Notes under the pieces: generated by a model
The model's input: only the letters and a program-made list of their open reading frames with translations
Told to the model about the DNA's origin: nothing
Databases searched by the model: none
Assembly (NCBI RefSeq): GCF_900302495.1
Contig: NZ_OMKW01000004.1
Span: 248,001 to 312,000, forward strand
Reading direction: 5' to 3'
Source: Pontivivens insulae
GTDB lineage: Bacteria > Pseudomonadota > Alphaproteobacteria > Rhodobacterales > Rhodobacteraceae
DNA: 64,000 nt
Shown: piece after piece, positions 1-8,460 of the stretch
Layout of the letters: every line of letters begins with the position of its first letter
Numbering within the stretch: the stretch's first letter is position 1
Made by a program: the position numbers and the translations under genes

Positions 1-500
1 TTCGCCGCGATGTCCCGTGTCAGCTCAACATGCTGTTTCTGATCCTCGCCCACGGGCACATGGGTCGCGTGATAGGCAAGGATGTCGGCCGCCATAAGTG
101 AGGGGTAGGCATAGAGACCAAGCGAGGCTTTCTCGGCATTCTTGCCCGCCTTGTCCTTGAACTGGGTCATCCGGTTCATCCAGCCCATGCGCGCGACGCA
201 GTTGAAGATCCAGCCAAGCTCTGTGTGTTGCGGCACCTGGCTTTGATTGAACAGGATCGACTTCGCGGGATCGAGGCCTGAGGCGATATAGGCCGCCGCA
301 AGCTCCCGCGTGGCGTGGCGCAGTTTGGCGGGCTCCTGAAAGCTTGCCGTGATCGCGTGCAGATCGACGATACAGTAAATCGTCTCCATCCCCTCATCCT
401 GCATTTGGACGAAGCGCTTCACAGCGCCCAGATAATTGCCCAGTTGCAGGTGATTTGTCGGCTGGATGCCGGAGAAGACGCGCGGCGTGAAGCTGGTCAT
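1..500 (-). CDS. trpS: tryptophanyl-tRNA synthetase, N-terminal part (cut by window edge)
   Basis: Charges tRNA-Trp with tryptophan in the cytoplasm. Only the first ~166 residues are present; the 3' end lies left of base 1. The N-terminus carries the class I signature in its TrpRS form ([16 protein letters not shown], equivalent to HIGH), followed by the CIVDLHAIT strand and the conserved [14 protein letters not shown] stretch, all typical of bacterial TrpRS. The ATG at 500-498 is preceded by a GAGGG ribosome-binding sequence. It is divergent from the YaiI-family gene, 56 bp away. The KMSKS loop and the C-terminus cannot be checked. Confidence 0.95.
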   Translation of the reverse strand, partial: MTSFTPRVFSGIQPTNHLQLGNYLGAVKRFVQMQDEGMETIYCIVDLHAITASFQEPAKLRHATRELAAAYIASGLDPAKSILFNQSQVPQHTELGWIFNCVARMGWMNRMTQFKDKAGKNAEKASLGLYAYPSLMAADILAYHATHVPVGEDQKQHVELTRDIAA

Positions 501-556
501 TGCAAAACCCTCGGGATAGATCGGGGGCGTTATCCTATGTCTGACAGGATTTGCCA

Positions 557-1003
557 ATGGCCCTCTATATCGACGCTGATGCCTGCCCGGTGAAAGAGGA
601 GGCCAAGAAGGTCGCCCACCGCCACAAGATGAAGGTCTTTGTCGTGTCGAATGGTGGCATCCGGCCTGATCCGCATCCTGATGTGGAAACCGTCGTGGTC
701 GAGGCCGGCCCCGATATCGCGGATAAATGGATCGCTGACCGCACGGGGCCGGGCGACATTTGTGTGACCTCTGACATTCCTCTCGCTGACGCGGTTCTCA
801 AATCTGGCGCTATTGCCATTCAGCCTGATGGGGAAGTGTTCACAACCTCCTCCATCGGCAACCGGTTGGCTATGCGCGATCTGATGCAGGATTTGCGCGC
901 TGCCGATCCGTTCCGGCAGGGCGGCGGCAAACCGTTCTCAAAGGCGGACCGATCTCGCTTCCTTGACCGCCTCGAAGCGTTGGCGCGCAAGGCAAGCCGC
1001 TAA
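557..1003 (+). CDS. YaiI/YqxD family protein (DUF188)
   Basis: A 148-residue protein of the UPF0178/DUF188 family, which is widespread in bacteria and has a PIN-like fold; no reaction is established. It starts with the family N-terminus [11 protein letters not shown] and later carries [21 protein letters not shown] and the basic C-terminal [13 protein letters not shown] stretch. An in-frame TTG at 551 is possible, but the ATG at 557 has AGGA about 7 bases upstream and gives the usual start. Its stop overlaps the stop of the convergent MFS gene by 4 bases, so the two may share 3' ends. Confidence 0.88.
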   Translation: MALYIDADACPVKEEAKKVAHRHKMKVFVVSNGGIRPDPHPDVETVVVEAGPDIADKWIADRTGPGDICVTSDIPLADAVLKSGAIAIQPDGEVFTTSSIGNRLAMRDLMQDLRAADPFRQGGGKPFSKADRSRFLDRLEALARKASR

Positions 1004-2196
1004 CGGCGCAGGGCGACGATAAAACAGGCCGTTCCGATCAGCGCAGCGGCAATAAGTGCAGACGTCAGCCCAACCGCATCTGCCAAGGCCCCCAGCAGCA
1101 GTGCGCCCAATGCCGTTGCGCCCAGCGCGGTCGTCGTCCAAAGGCTCATCACGCGACCGCGCATGTCATCGGTCAGCCGGATCTGCAAGGCGGACTGAAT
1201 TCCCACGCCAATCAACGTGCCCGAAGCCCCCAGCCCGGCAAGGCAAAGCAGGGCAACCGGCCAGCTGCCGACGAGCCCTAGCGCGCCCGTCAGAGCGAGA
1301 GAGATGTATCCCGCCACGACTGAAAGGCGCGGCAGCCCGTCAAGTGCTCGGATCGGGTGCGTTGCCAGCCATACGGAGGCAATCAGCGCGCCAAACCCGG
1401 CGGCGGCGGTGAGCTGCCCCAACCCGTCTGCCCCGCGCGCAAAGCTGCCATCGGCGATCACCGGCAGAATCTCCTGCACCCCTCGACCAAAAACCGATGT
1501 GATGGTCGTCAGAGCGATGCCCATGAAGATCAGCCGGTCCTTGCCAACTTCCGCCAACCCGCCCTTGAAGGCGTCAACGAAGTTCTCGCGTCGCGCTTGG
1601 CGTGCTTTCTCGCGTGGATGGATCAGGGCCAGCGCCCAGAGCAAGGGTAGGAACGACACTGTGGTCACCAGCATTGTCACGCTCACGCCGTAGCGGGCGA
1701 TCAGCGCACCTGCGATGAAGGGGCCCAGAAAGCGGGAGAGATTGAAGTTGATCGAGATGATCGGAACAGCTGCACCGATTTGATCCACTGGAACCAGTCG
1801 GGGTGCCAGTGTCATGCGCAAGGGGTGATGCATGGCCATGACAAGACCAAACAGCGTCGTGAAGGCCACCAGCACCCCTGGCGTAAGAAGTTCGCTGCGC
1901 TGCACAAGAAATAGGGCGGCGGACACCGCTGCAAGAGCTGCCTGAACCCAAATCGTGGCGCGGCGCGCATCCGTCCTGTCGGCAACCACACCCAGCAGTG
2001 GGCCGAGCAAAAGCGATGGCGCCATCAGCAGGAACGAGACAAGCCCGACAAAGCTTGCCAAGCCCGTCATCTCCCAGGCGAGCCATGCAAGCGAGATCCT
2101 TTGCAGCCACACCCCGTTGAGCGCAAAGAAATTGCCAATTGTGTAAATGCGGAAGTCACGGTGATGGAGAACGGTCTGGGCCATCCCCGAAGACAT
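1000..2196 (-). CDS. MFS transporter (enterobactin-exporter-like)
   Basis: A 398-residue integral membrane protein with about 12 predicted membrane segments, of the major facilitator type that includes EntS-like and MFS_3 exporters. It begins with the cytoplasmic FRIYTIGNFFALNG segment and carries the loop 2-3 motif GVVADRTDARRA, a variant of the MFS motif A (GxxaDRxgrR). The second half repeats the pattern (TDDMRGRVMSLWTT). The substrate cannot be read from sequence; small-molecule efflux is the usual role. Start chosen at the ATG at 2196 with GGGAG upstream; an internal ATG at 2184 is an alternative. It is divergent from the first DUF1127 gene, with a perfect palindrome in the shared promoter region. 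Confidence 0.85.
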   Translation of the reverse strand: MSSGMAQTVLHHRDFRIYTIGNFFALNGVWLQRISLAWLAWEMTGLASFVGLVSFLLMAPSLLLGPLLGVVADRTDARRATIWVQAALAAVSAALFLVQRSELLTPGVLVAFTTLFGLVMAMHHPLRMTLAPRLVPVDQIGAAVPIISINFNLSRFLGPFIAGALIARYGVSVTMLVTTVSFLPLLWALALIHPREKARQARRENFVDAFKGGLAEVGKDRLIFMGIALTTITSVFGRGVQEILPVIADGSFARGADGLGQLTAAAGFGALIASVWLATHPIRALDGLPRLSVVAGYISLALTGALGLVGSWPVALLCLAGLGASGTLIGVGIQSALQIRLTDDMRGRVMSLWTTTALGATALGALLLGALADAVGLTSALIAAALIGTACFIVALRR

Positions 2197-2246
2197 AGTT
2201 CAGTTGCTCCCGTTCGGCCATGCGCTGAATGCAGGGCGATACGGCG

Positions 2247-2262
2247 TTCAAAGCGCTTTGAA
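2247..2262. promoter_or_regulatory. perfect 16-bp palindrome between MFS and DUF1127 genes
   Basis: TTCAAAGCGCTTTGAA is identical to its reverse complement and lies 51 bp upstream of the MFS start and 88 bp upstream of the DUF1127 start. Its size and place in a divergent promoter region suit a dimeric repressor or activator site. No regulator gene is adjacent, so the binding protein is unknown. Confidence 0.45.
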
Positions 2263-2349
2263 TTGCGCAACCAATCCCTAACTCTTCCGTTGTGAGTGCA
2301 GCGATGGCGCGCAACGGGCGGGCCGGGCACCACTGGAAAGGAGATCGAA

Positions 2350-2562
2350 ATGACCTTTGCACAAGAAGCGCCGAACCTGTTTGCCACTCTTGCGGCACGT
2401 GTCGGGACGATCATGAAAGACGCGCGGACCGATTTTTCAAACTGGCTGACCTACCGCGAAACAGTCGGTGAACTGGCTTGGCGTGATGAGCACCTTCTGG
2501 ATGATCTGGGCATGGCGCCCGGCGATGTTCGTCCAGTCGCACGTGCGGCGAGCTATCGCTGA
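2350..2562 (+). CDS. DUF1127 domain protein (first of a pair)
   Basis: A 70-residue protein whose C-terminal ~45 residues (NWLTYRETVGELAWRDEHLLDDLGM) form the DUF1127/YjiS-like domain: an arginine-aromatic helix, then 'L...LDDLGM'. Small DUF1127 proteins are abundant in alphaproteobacteria; in Rhodobacter sphaeroides one of them (CcaF1) binds RNA and affects sRNA maturation. Start is the ATG at 2350, preceded by AAGGAGAT at ideal spacing; upstream in-frame codons have no such signal. A second, more basic DUF1127 gene follows 163 bp downstream, so this may be a duplicated pair with separate promoters. Confidence 0.85.
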   Translation: MTFAQEAPNLFATLAARVGTIMKDARTDFSNWLTYRETVGELAWRDEHLLDDLGMAPGDVRPVARAASYR

Positions 2563-2593
2563 CGCGGCGTTAACGTAACCGCTTACACATTTA

Positions 2594-2614
2594 GCCATGC
2601 AAATCATGCATGGC
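2594..2614. repeat. inverted repeat (8-bp arms) upstream of second DUF1127 gene
   Basis: GCCATGCA - aatca - TGCATGGC, a perfect inverted repeat 112 bp upstream of the second DUF1127 start. It could be an operator or a 5'-UTR hairpin. There is no T-run, so it is not an obvious terminator for the first DUF1127 gene. Confidence 0.4.
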
Positions 2615-2725
2615 GGTTGGGCGGAAACGAAGATTGCGGGGGATGCTGCACTCCCTACATTGCACTGCAGCAAGACACTGTACGGGGGCCTCGAAACGGT
2701 CCCACAAACTGAAGGAACCGAAGAC

Positions 2726-2941
2726 ATGGCATTTGTAACTGCATCCGATATTCGTACCGAAAACCTGATCGCTCAGCGCGTTGTCGCGTTCTTCAACGAC
2801 GCCCGCACCGCGTTCAACAAGCGCCGTATGTACAACCGGACTGTGTCCGAGCTGAACGCGCTGTCCTCGAACGAACTCAACGACCTCGGCCTGTCCCGCG
2901 CGGGCATCCGTGCCGCAGCTTACGAGGCGGTCTACGGCTAA
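2726..2941 (+). CDS. DUF1127 domain protein (second of a pair), host gene of a 3' sRNA
   Basis: A 71-residue protein with the DUF1127 signature in its second half: FNKRRMYNRTVSELNALSSN then ELNDLGLSRAGI. It is richer in basic residues than its upstream neighbour and closer to the RNA-binding CcaF1 type known from Rhodobacter. The ATG at 2726 follows GAAGGA; the longer reading frame from 2597 has no ribosome-binding signal. The gene is followed at once by three hairpins whose loops carry CCUCC motifs and end in a terminator. This repeats the R. sphaeroides ccaF1-ccsR arrangement, in which the DUF1127 mRNA is the precursor of small RNAs. Confidence 0.88.
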   Translation: MAFVTASDIRTENLIAQRVVAFFNDARTAFNKRRMYNRTVSELNALSSNELNDLGLSRAGIRAAAYEAVYG

Positions 2942-2944
2942 GCC

Positions 2945-3072
2945 GATCCAACGAATACCCGCTGCTTTCCTCCCTAAGTTTCAGCGGGCCGCCCGACCTC
3001 TCCCTCCTCCCTGAGGGGTCTGGCATTCAAAGCGGCGATGCGGGTCCTCCCCCCGCATCGCCGTTTTCTTTT
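2945..3072 (+). ncRNA. probable CcsR-/cuckoo-type sRNA in the 3' UTR of DUF1127
   Basis: Three hairpins lie directly after the DUF1127 stop. Hairpin 1 (2958-2988): 7-bp stem CCCGCTG/CAGCGGG with CCTCCC in a 17-nt loop. Hairpin 2 (2995-3020): 8-bp stem with one G-U pair and a loop holding CCTCCTCCC (3003-3011). Hairpin 3 (3034-3062): 11-bp stem GGCGATGCGGG/CCCGCATCGCC with loop TCCTCCC, followed by TTTTCTTTT, an intrinsic terminator. Anti-Shine-Dalgarno loops of this kind define the CcsR RNAs of Rhodobacter and the 'cuckoo' RNAs of Rhizobiales, and the DUF1127 host gene matches the CcsR locus. Processing sites cannot be placed from sequence alone. Confidence 0.7.
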
Positions 3073-3460
3073 GCGCCCAGTTTCTGCATCATGCAGATCA
3101 ACAGATGTAGAAGGGGACGGAGCAATCGCATCCGACGATCTCGAAACCTTGCGGACCTTGATCAAAAGTGTCGCGCAGGCCGACCCGACCATCGGGTCCG
3201 TACGGGAAGAACGGGCCTGGGGCCAACCCTCATTTCGGACACCACATAAGGGCATCGGAACCGCAGTGCGGCTTGGCCGCTCGAAGTCCGGTATCCCGCA
3301 CCTCTATGTCCATTGTCAGACAACGCTGATTGCAGATTTCCGGGCGAAATGGGGCGACGACTTCGCATATGACGGCAACCGCGGGCTGGCTGTCACGGAT
3401 CCGAATGATCCGCGCATCGCCGACTTCATTCACTCCGTCCTCAGCTATCGCTTGCGCTAG
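3038..3460 (+). CDS. DUF1801 (YdhG-like) domain protein; start uncertain
   Basis: The C-terminal ~105 residues match the DUF1801 pattern (WGQPSFRTP, IPHLYVHCQTTL, YDGNRGLAV); function unknown, small cytosolic fold. The longest frame begins at an ATG at 3038, but that codon lies inside the terminator hairpin of the preceding sRNA, so the first ~29 codons are doubtful. The domain starts near residue 33. AGGGGACGGAG at 3111-3122 is the only strong ribosome-binding sequence, and just after it the only in-frame possibilities are an ATC at 3125 or a TTG at 3149. The true start is therefore probably non-ATG. The stop overlaps the convergent helicase gene by 4 bases. A second DUF1801 gene lies at 9045-9470. 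Confidence 0.7.
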   Translation: MRVLPPHRRFLLRPVSASCRSTDVEGDGAIASDDLETLRTLIKSVAQADPTIGSVREERAWGQPSFRTPHKGIGTAVRLGRSKSGIPHLYVHCQTTLIADFRAKWGDDFAYDGNRGLAVTDPNDPRIADFIHSVLSYRLR

Positions 3461-5973
3461 AACGGGACGTCGTCCCCCGCACTGCCTGCGCTCTTTACAT
3501 AGCTGGCGAGCACTTTCTTCTCTCCGGCCTTTTCGAAGGCGATTGTCAGCTTGTCGCCTTCAAAGGCCGTGATCGCCCCATAGCCGAATTTCTGGTGGAA
3601 CACGCGTTCGCCAATATCGAAGGCGGGTGTCGCCGCCGCATCGATGACCATATTGCGCGCTTCGGACGGTTGGCGGACCGAGCGTCGGGCAGAGTTGCGC
3701 TGCATCCGCGCCCATCCGGGAGAGTTGTAGACGTCGGCCTTGCTGGCCTTGTCCATCAAATCCGATGCGCCAATGGCCTGCTCGCGCGGGCTGGCAGAGG
3801 CTGCGGCCCCGAACCCGCCGCCATAAAGGCCCGGCGGCGTCAGCACCTCGACATGTTGTTCCGGCAGTTCGTCGATAAAGCGGGACGGCATGGCCGCATT
3901 CCACTGACCATAGGTCAGGCGGTTCGCGGCGAAGGTGATCGTGCAATGCCGCTCGGCGCGCGTGATGCCGACATAGGCGAGCCGCCGTTCCTCCTCCAAA
4001 CCCTTGAGGCCACTTTCATCCATAGAACGTTGGGACGGGAACAGCCCGTCCTCCCAACCGGGCAGGAACACGACAGGAAATTCGAGGCCCTTGGCCGCGT
4101 GCAGCGTCATGATCGTAACCTTCTCCGCCGCGTCCTCTGTCTCGTTGGACATGACGAGGGCTACGTGCTCAAGGAAGCCTTGCAGATTTTCGAATTCCTC
4201 CAGCGCGCGGACAAGTTCCTTGAGGTTCTCCAACCGCCCAGGTGCCTCGGGCGTCTTATCGTTCTGCCAATGTGCGGTGTAGCCCGACTCATCTAGGATC
4301 ACCTGCGCCAGTTCCACATGGCTGAGCGGGGCCTCAAGCCCCTCGGGCCGCTCCACCATCGGCTCATCCAGATCGATAACCGCATCGCTGTCCGGGCCGG
4401 GTTGTGTGCTCCACCGCATGATAGCGTTCCAGCGATCAATCCCGCGCAGCAATTCGGCGAGGTTCTTGGCACCCTTGCCCTTGATCGCGCCATCCGCGAC
4501 CACGGTGCGGGCGGCGTCCATCATGCTGACGCCATTCTCACGCGCGAAGGCGTTGATGGTTTGTAGCGCCTTGTCACCAAGGCCGCGCTTGGGTGTGTTG
4601 ATGATCCGCTCCAGCGCGAGGTCATCATCCTCCGACACGACAACCCGGAAATAGGCCATCGCGTCCCGGATCTCCATCCGCTCATAAAAGCGGGGGCCGC
4701 CGACCACGCGATAGGGCATGCCGATGGTCAGGAACCGGTCCTCGAAGGCCCGCATCTGGAACGAAGCACGCACCAGGATCGCTTGATCATTCAGCCCGAT
4801 TGGGTCGAGACCTCGGGTGCCACGTTGATAACTCTCGATTTCCTCCCCGATCCAGCGGGCTTCCTCATCGCCATCCCAATGGCCGATCAGGCGGACCTTC
4901 TCGCCACCTTCCGCAGCCGTCCACAGGGTCTTGCCCAGCCGGTCGGCATTGCCTTTGATGACACCTGAGGCAGCGGCGAGGATATGCTCAGTCGAGCGGT
5001 AGTTCTGTTCCAGCCGGATGACGGCAGCGCCGGGGAAATCCTTCTCAAATCGCAGGATGTTGCCCACTTCCGCCCCGCGCCAGCCATAGATTGACTGATC
5101 GTCATCACCCACACAGCAGATATTCTTGTGCCCCTGCGCGAGTAGCCGCAGCCACAGATATTGCGCGACGTTCGTGTCCTGATACTCGTCAACAAGGATG
5201 TACTTGAACCAGCGCTGATACTTTTCGAGCACGTCCGGATGCGCTTTGAAAATCGACACTATGTGAAGCAGAAGATCGCCGAAATCTACTGCATTCAGCG
5301 TGATCAATCTCTTCTGGTAGTCGCGGTAAATGTCGACAACCTGACGTGTCGCGCCTGTCCCGCCTTCGCTTACGCGGGTAGTTACGTGGGGTAGGCAATG
5401 GACGATTTTATCCTCACTCGGCGGCACGTCATCAGGAAACCATCCACGATTTTTGTACCCGTCGATTATCGAAGCGAACCAACGCGGCGTCCACTTTTTC
5501 ACATCAATATTTTCAGCTACTATGATCTGCTTGAGCAGTCTCAACTGATCATCCGTATCCAGAATCGTGAAGTTCGATTTCAGATCCACCAGTTCTGCAT
5601 GACGGCGCAGCAGCTTGTTGCAAAGCGAGTGGAAGGTGCCCAGCCACGGCATCCCCTCTATGACACCGCCCACATGGCGACCGACCCGATCTTTCATCTC
5701 CCGCGCAGCCTTGTTGGTGAATGTCACCGCAAGGATTTCATTCGGTTGCGCCCGCCCTGAATTGAGCAGATGCGCGATCCGCGTGGTAAGCGCCTTGGTT
5801 TTCCCCGTTCCCGCACCGGCCAACATCAGAACAGGCCCGTCGAGCGTTTCCGCCGCCCGGCGCTGCTCGGGGTTCAGCTCATCAAGATAGGGCGCAGGGC
5901 GCGCGGCCATGGCACGGGCCGAAAGGCTTTCGCGCTCATAGCTCTCAAACGGATCATCGGACCAATCATTCAT
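3457..5973 (-). CDS. uvrD: ATP-dependent DNA helicase, UvrD/PcrA type
   Basis: An SF1A 3'-5' helicase of ~838 residues for nucleotide-excision and mismatch repair and for removing bound protein from DNA. The order of motifs is complete: Q-motif region LNPEQRRAAETLDGP, Walker A LAGAGTGKTKAL (about residues 51-62), motif Ia VTFTNKAAREM, DEYQDTN (motif II), GDDDQSIYGWRGA (III), LEQNYRS (IV), TLHAAKGLEFPVVFLPGWEDGLFPSQR (V) and EERRLAYVGITRA (VI). The C-terminus has the Tudor-like FDIGERVFHQKFGYG segment seen in PcrA/UvrD. Start taken at the ATG at 5973 (MNDWSDD); an in-frame ATG at 5997 adds eight residues and neither has a strong ribosome site. Confidence 0.93.
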   Translation of the reverse strand: MNDWSDDPFESYERESLSARAMAARPAPYLDELNPEQRRAAETLDGPVLMLAGAGTGKTKALTTRIAHLLNSGRAQPNEILAVTFTNKAAREMKDRVGRHVGGVIEGMPWLGTFHSLCNKLLRRHAELVDLKSNFTILDTDDQLRLLKQIIVAENIDVKKWTPRWFASIIDGYKNRGWFPDDVPPSEDKIVHCLPHVTTRVSEGGTGATRQVVDIYRDYQKRLITLNAVDFGDLLLHIVSIFKAHPDVLEKYQRWFKYILVDEYQDTNVAQYLWLRLLAQGHKNICCVGDDDQSIYGWRGAEVGNILRFEKDFPGAAVIRLEQNYRSTEHILAAASGVIKGNADRLGKTLWTAAEGGEKVRLIGHWDGDEEARWIGEEIESYQRGTRGLDPIGLNDQAILVRASFQMRAFEDRFLTIGMPYRVVGGPRFYERMEIRDAMAYFRVVVSEDDDLALERIINTPKRGLGDKALQTINAFARENGVSMMDAARTVVADGAIKGKGAKNLAELLRGIDRWNAIMRWSTQPGPDSDAVIDLDEPMVERPEGLEAPLSHVELAQVILDESGYTAHWQNDKTPEAPGRLENLKELVRALEEFENLQGFLEHVALVMSNETEDAAEKVTIMTLHAAKGLEFPVVFLPGWEDGLFPSQRSMDESGLKGLEEERRLAYVGITRAERHCTITFAANRLTYGQWNAAMPSRFIDELPEQHVEVLTPPGLYGGGFGAAASASPREQAIGASDLMDKASKADVYNSPGWARMQRNSARRSVRQPSEARNMVIDAAATPAFDIGERVFHQKFGYGAITAFEGDKLTIAFEKAGEKKVLASYVKSAGSAGDDVPF

Positions 5974-6050
5974 GGGGCGGGAGTGTAGCGCGCACATTCA
6001 GGAAGTTAAAGCTTCGTTCACGTCCTGTTCCATGCGGCGAAGCGTGCCGC

Positions 6051-6482
6051 TCAATCGTCCTGATATCGGCGATGGCAGGATGAACAGGTGTCCGACACCG
6101 CCTGAATCAACGGCTGAGCCTCTTCAAGCGTCGTCGCATCCGCCAAGGCCCGGCTGGAATTTTCGAATTCAACGGCGATGGCATTGAACGCGTCCCGCTC
6201 GACCGCGATCAATGGCAGCGCTTCGCTGTCACCCCCAAGCGACTCTTCGGGAAACCAGTCTTCAATCTCTGGCGCATGGGTCAGCAGGATGTCGACTGCG
6301 CGTGCTTGCAGCTCCGCGTCATAAGGCATCATCCCTCGGGTCATCATGCCAAGGCCGCGCATCGCCTCCCGCATTTCCTTCATCGCATCCATGCGTGTTT
6401 TCACGATTCCGGTCGCACCGCTATGGGCCTGCACTGGCGCGGCAGCGAGGGCGGCAATCATCGCATAATGTATCAGTCTCAT
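6051..6482 (-). CDS. cytochrome c' family protein
   Basis: A 143-residue secreted c-type cytochrome. Residues 1-19 form a Sec signal peptide ending in VQA-H; the mature part is the four-helix cytochrome c' domain with a single haem site CSSCH at residues 133-137, ten residues from the C-terminus as usual for the family. These periplasmic haem proteins bind NO or CO at a five-coordinate haem. The upstream extension of the reading frame is ignored because the ATG at 6482 has GGAG in front and starts the signal peptide. It is divergent from the hydroxy-acid oxidase gene with a ~100-bp shared promoter region. Confidence 0.9.
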   Translation of the reverse strand: MRLIHYAMIAALAAAPVQAHSGATGIVKTRMDAMKEMREAMRGLGMMTRGMMPYDAELQARAVDILLTHAPEIEDWFPEESLGGDSEALPLIAVERDAFNAIAVEFENSSRALADATTLEEAQPLIQAVSDTCSSCHRRYQDD

Positions 6483-6581
6483 GACCCGTTCTCCGTAAAG
6501 TGGCGCAAGCCTAGCACCTCGCCCCGGTCCGCGCCATTCAGACATCTTGACGTTTGCGTGCTGCGGCAGGACGGTTCGCCC

Positions 6582-7736
6582 ATGGAAAATCTTGACGATC
6601 TCTACCCCTCCATCTCTGACCTTGCGGCCAAGGCACGAAAGCGCATCCCGCATTTCGCTTGGGAATATCTGGACAGCGGCACGACCGAAGAGGTCAGCAT
6701 GCACACCAATCGCACGGCACTCGATGCGGTGAAGCTGACGCCCCGCTTCCTGAAAGGCGTCCAAAAGCCTGATCTGAGCACAACGCTCTTTGGTCAGCGT
6801 TATGAGGCCCCAATCGGAATGGCCCCGGTCGGCATGAGCGGCTTGATGTGGCCGGGCGCCGAAATGATGCTGGCCGACACCGCCCGGCGGGGCGGCGTGC
6901 CGTATTGCCTCTCGACTGTTGCGGCAAAAACACCGGAAGAGGTCGGCCCGGCCGCAGGCGATATGGGCTGGTTTCAGATGTACCCTCCCAAAGATGCCGA
7001 GGTGCGGCGCGATGTGCTGAAACGCGTCTGGGACAGCGGCATGCGCGTGCTGGTCCTGACAATAGATGTACCGTTTCCGTCTCGCAGAGAGCGTCAGCGC
7101 CGCTCTGGCCTCTCAATTCAGGCCGGTGTCAGCCGTCAAATGCTCGCCCATATCGCCGTGCGGCCCGGATGGGCGCTGGCCACAGCGCGGCACGGTAAGG
7201 CCACACTGGCGACCATCGCGAAATATTCCGAGGCCCAGGATCTGGAAGGCGTGCGCCGCTACTTCGTTGATCACTATAACCACAATCCGAGCTGGGATTA
7301 CCTAAAGGCCCTGCGGGAGGAGTGGGACGGCGCACTTGTGATCAAAGGTGTTCTTGATCCCGTTGATGCGGAACAGGCCATCACACTCGGCGTTGACGGT
7401 ATCTGGGTGTCGAACCACGGGGGGCGGCAATTCGACGCGGCCCCCACGGCCATCGACGTGCTACCCCAGATTGCGCAGACCGTTGCAGGGCGTGCTGCAA
7501 TTATCTTTGACAGCGGCATCCGCACCGGCCTCGATATCCTGCGGGCCTTGTCCTGTGGGGCGGATTTCTGCTTTGCGGGGCGTCCGTTCCTCTACGGCGT
7601 GTCCGCAGCGGGTCAGGCCGGGGCGGATCAGGCGCTCCATATTTTCCGCGACGATCTGACGAACGGCATGCATCAACTCGGCACGCCGGATATTGTGAGC
7701 GTGCAGGCGCTGGAAAACGGGCGGCACCCCCGGTAA
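6582..7736 (+). CDS. FMN-dependent alpha-hydroxy-acid oxidase/dehydrogenase (LldD family)
   Basis: A 384-residue TIM-barrel flavoprotein that oxidises a 2-hydroxy acid such as L-lactate or glycolate to the 2-keto acid. The family residues are visible: FQMYPPKD (Tyr134), LTIDVPFPSRRERQRR (Asp162), VIKG (Lys255) and the catalytic SNHGGRQFD (His279, Arg282). FMN phosphate-binding sequences FDSGIRTGLDILRAL and CFAGRPFLYG follow. No signal peptide. The start at 6582 aligns with the N-terminal helix; the frame upstream runs antisense through the cytochrome c' gene. It lies 33 bp before senC in the same direction and may share its transcript. The exact substrate (lactate, mandelate or other) cannot be decided. 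Confidence 0.88.
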   Translation: MENLDDLYPSISDLAAKARKRIPHFAWEYLDSGTTEEVSMHTNRTALDAVKLTPRFLKGVQKPDLSTTLFGQRYEAPIGMAPVGMSGLMWPGAEMMLADTARRGGVPYCLSTVAAKTPEEVGPAAGDMGWFQMYPPKDAEVRRDVLKRVWDSGMRVLVLTIDVPFPSRRERQRRSGLSIQAGVSRQMLAHIAVRPGWALATARHGKATLATIAKYSEAQDLEGVRRYFVDHYNHNPSWDYLKALREEWDGALVIKGVLDPVDAEQAITLGVDGIWVSNHGGRQFDAAPTAIDVLPQIAQTVAGRAAIIFDSGIRTGLDILRALSCGADFCFAGRPFLYGVSAAGQAGADQALHIFRDDLTNGMHQLGTPDIVSVQALENGRHPR

Positions 7737-7769
7737 GCACCGGGTCGAGTTCGGTTTGGAGGTCTCGGA

Positions 7770-8396
7770 ATGTCCCGTACAATCGCAATTGCCGCGTTGG
7801 GTGTCGTCGCTGTCGGTCTGGGGGTGACAGCAGGGGTCTTGCTGACGGGTGGAGACGACGAAATCCGGTTCGCACAATGCCGCGAATCCGTTGTTGTCGG
7901 GGGCGCCGACCAACTGGGCGGGCCGTTCACACTGGTCTCGGAAACTGGTGAGACGGTAACAGAAGCCGATGTGCTCGACGGTCCAACCCTCGTCTATTTT
8001 GGCTACACGTCCTGCCCCGATGTCTGCCCCATCGACCTGTTCCGCAATGGCGAAGTCGCTCATCTTCTTGATGAGCAGGGCGTGGCGATCACGCCGGTCT
8101 TCATCACCATCGACCCCGCGCGCGATACGCCACAGCAGGTGGCCGAATATACCGACTTCATGCATCCACGCATGCTGGGCTTGACGGGCAGTCAGGAACA
8201 AATCGACATCGCCGCGCGCGCCTACGGCGTCTACGCCGCCCGCGTGGGTGAGCCGGACGACCCCGATTACCTGATGGACCACTCCTCCTACAGCTACCTG
8301 ATGTCGCCAGAGCATGGTTTTCTGGAGTTCTATTCCCGCCAGGCATCGGTTGAGCAGATGGTCGAGAACATTACCTGTTATGCAAACGCGATGTAG
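7770..8396 (+). CDS. senC: SCO1/SenC copper chaperone
   Basis: A 208-residue membrane-anchored thioredoxin-fold protein that delivers copper to the CuA/CuB sites of cytochrome c oxidase. An N-terminal hydrophobic anchor (residues ~3-26) precedes the periplasmic domain. The metal ligands are present: CPDVC at residues 82-86 and His171 in the DYLMDHSS motif, plus the FGYTSCPD and ITIDPARDTP family motifs. It is followed 64 bp later by regA, the senC-regA order known from Rhodobacter. The divergent regB seen there is not here; an oxidase gene occupies that place. Confidence 0.93.
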   Translation: MSRTIAIAALGVVAVGLGVTAGVLLTGGDDEIRFAQCRESVVVGGADQLGGPFTLVSETGETVTEADVLDGPTLVYFGYTSCPDVCPIDLFRNGEVAHLLDEQGVAITPVFITIDPARDTPQQVAEYTDFMHPRMLGLTGSQEQIDIAARAYGVYAARVGEPDDPDYLMDHSSYSYLMSPEHGFLEFYSRQASVEQMVENITCYANAM

Positions 8397-8460
8397 TCCC
8401 TTGATCCAGCCGCCAGACTGCTACGTACCGGGTATAACTGGATAATAAAGGCGGGAACTT

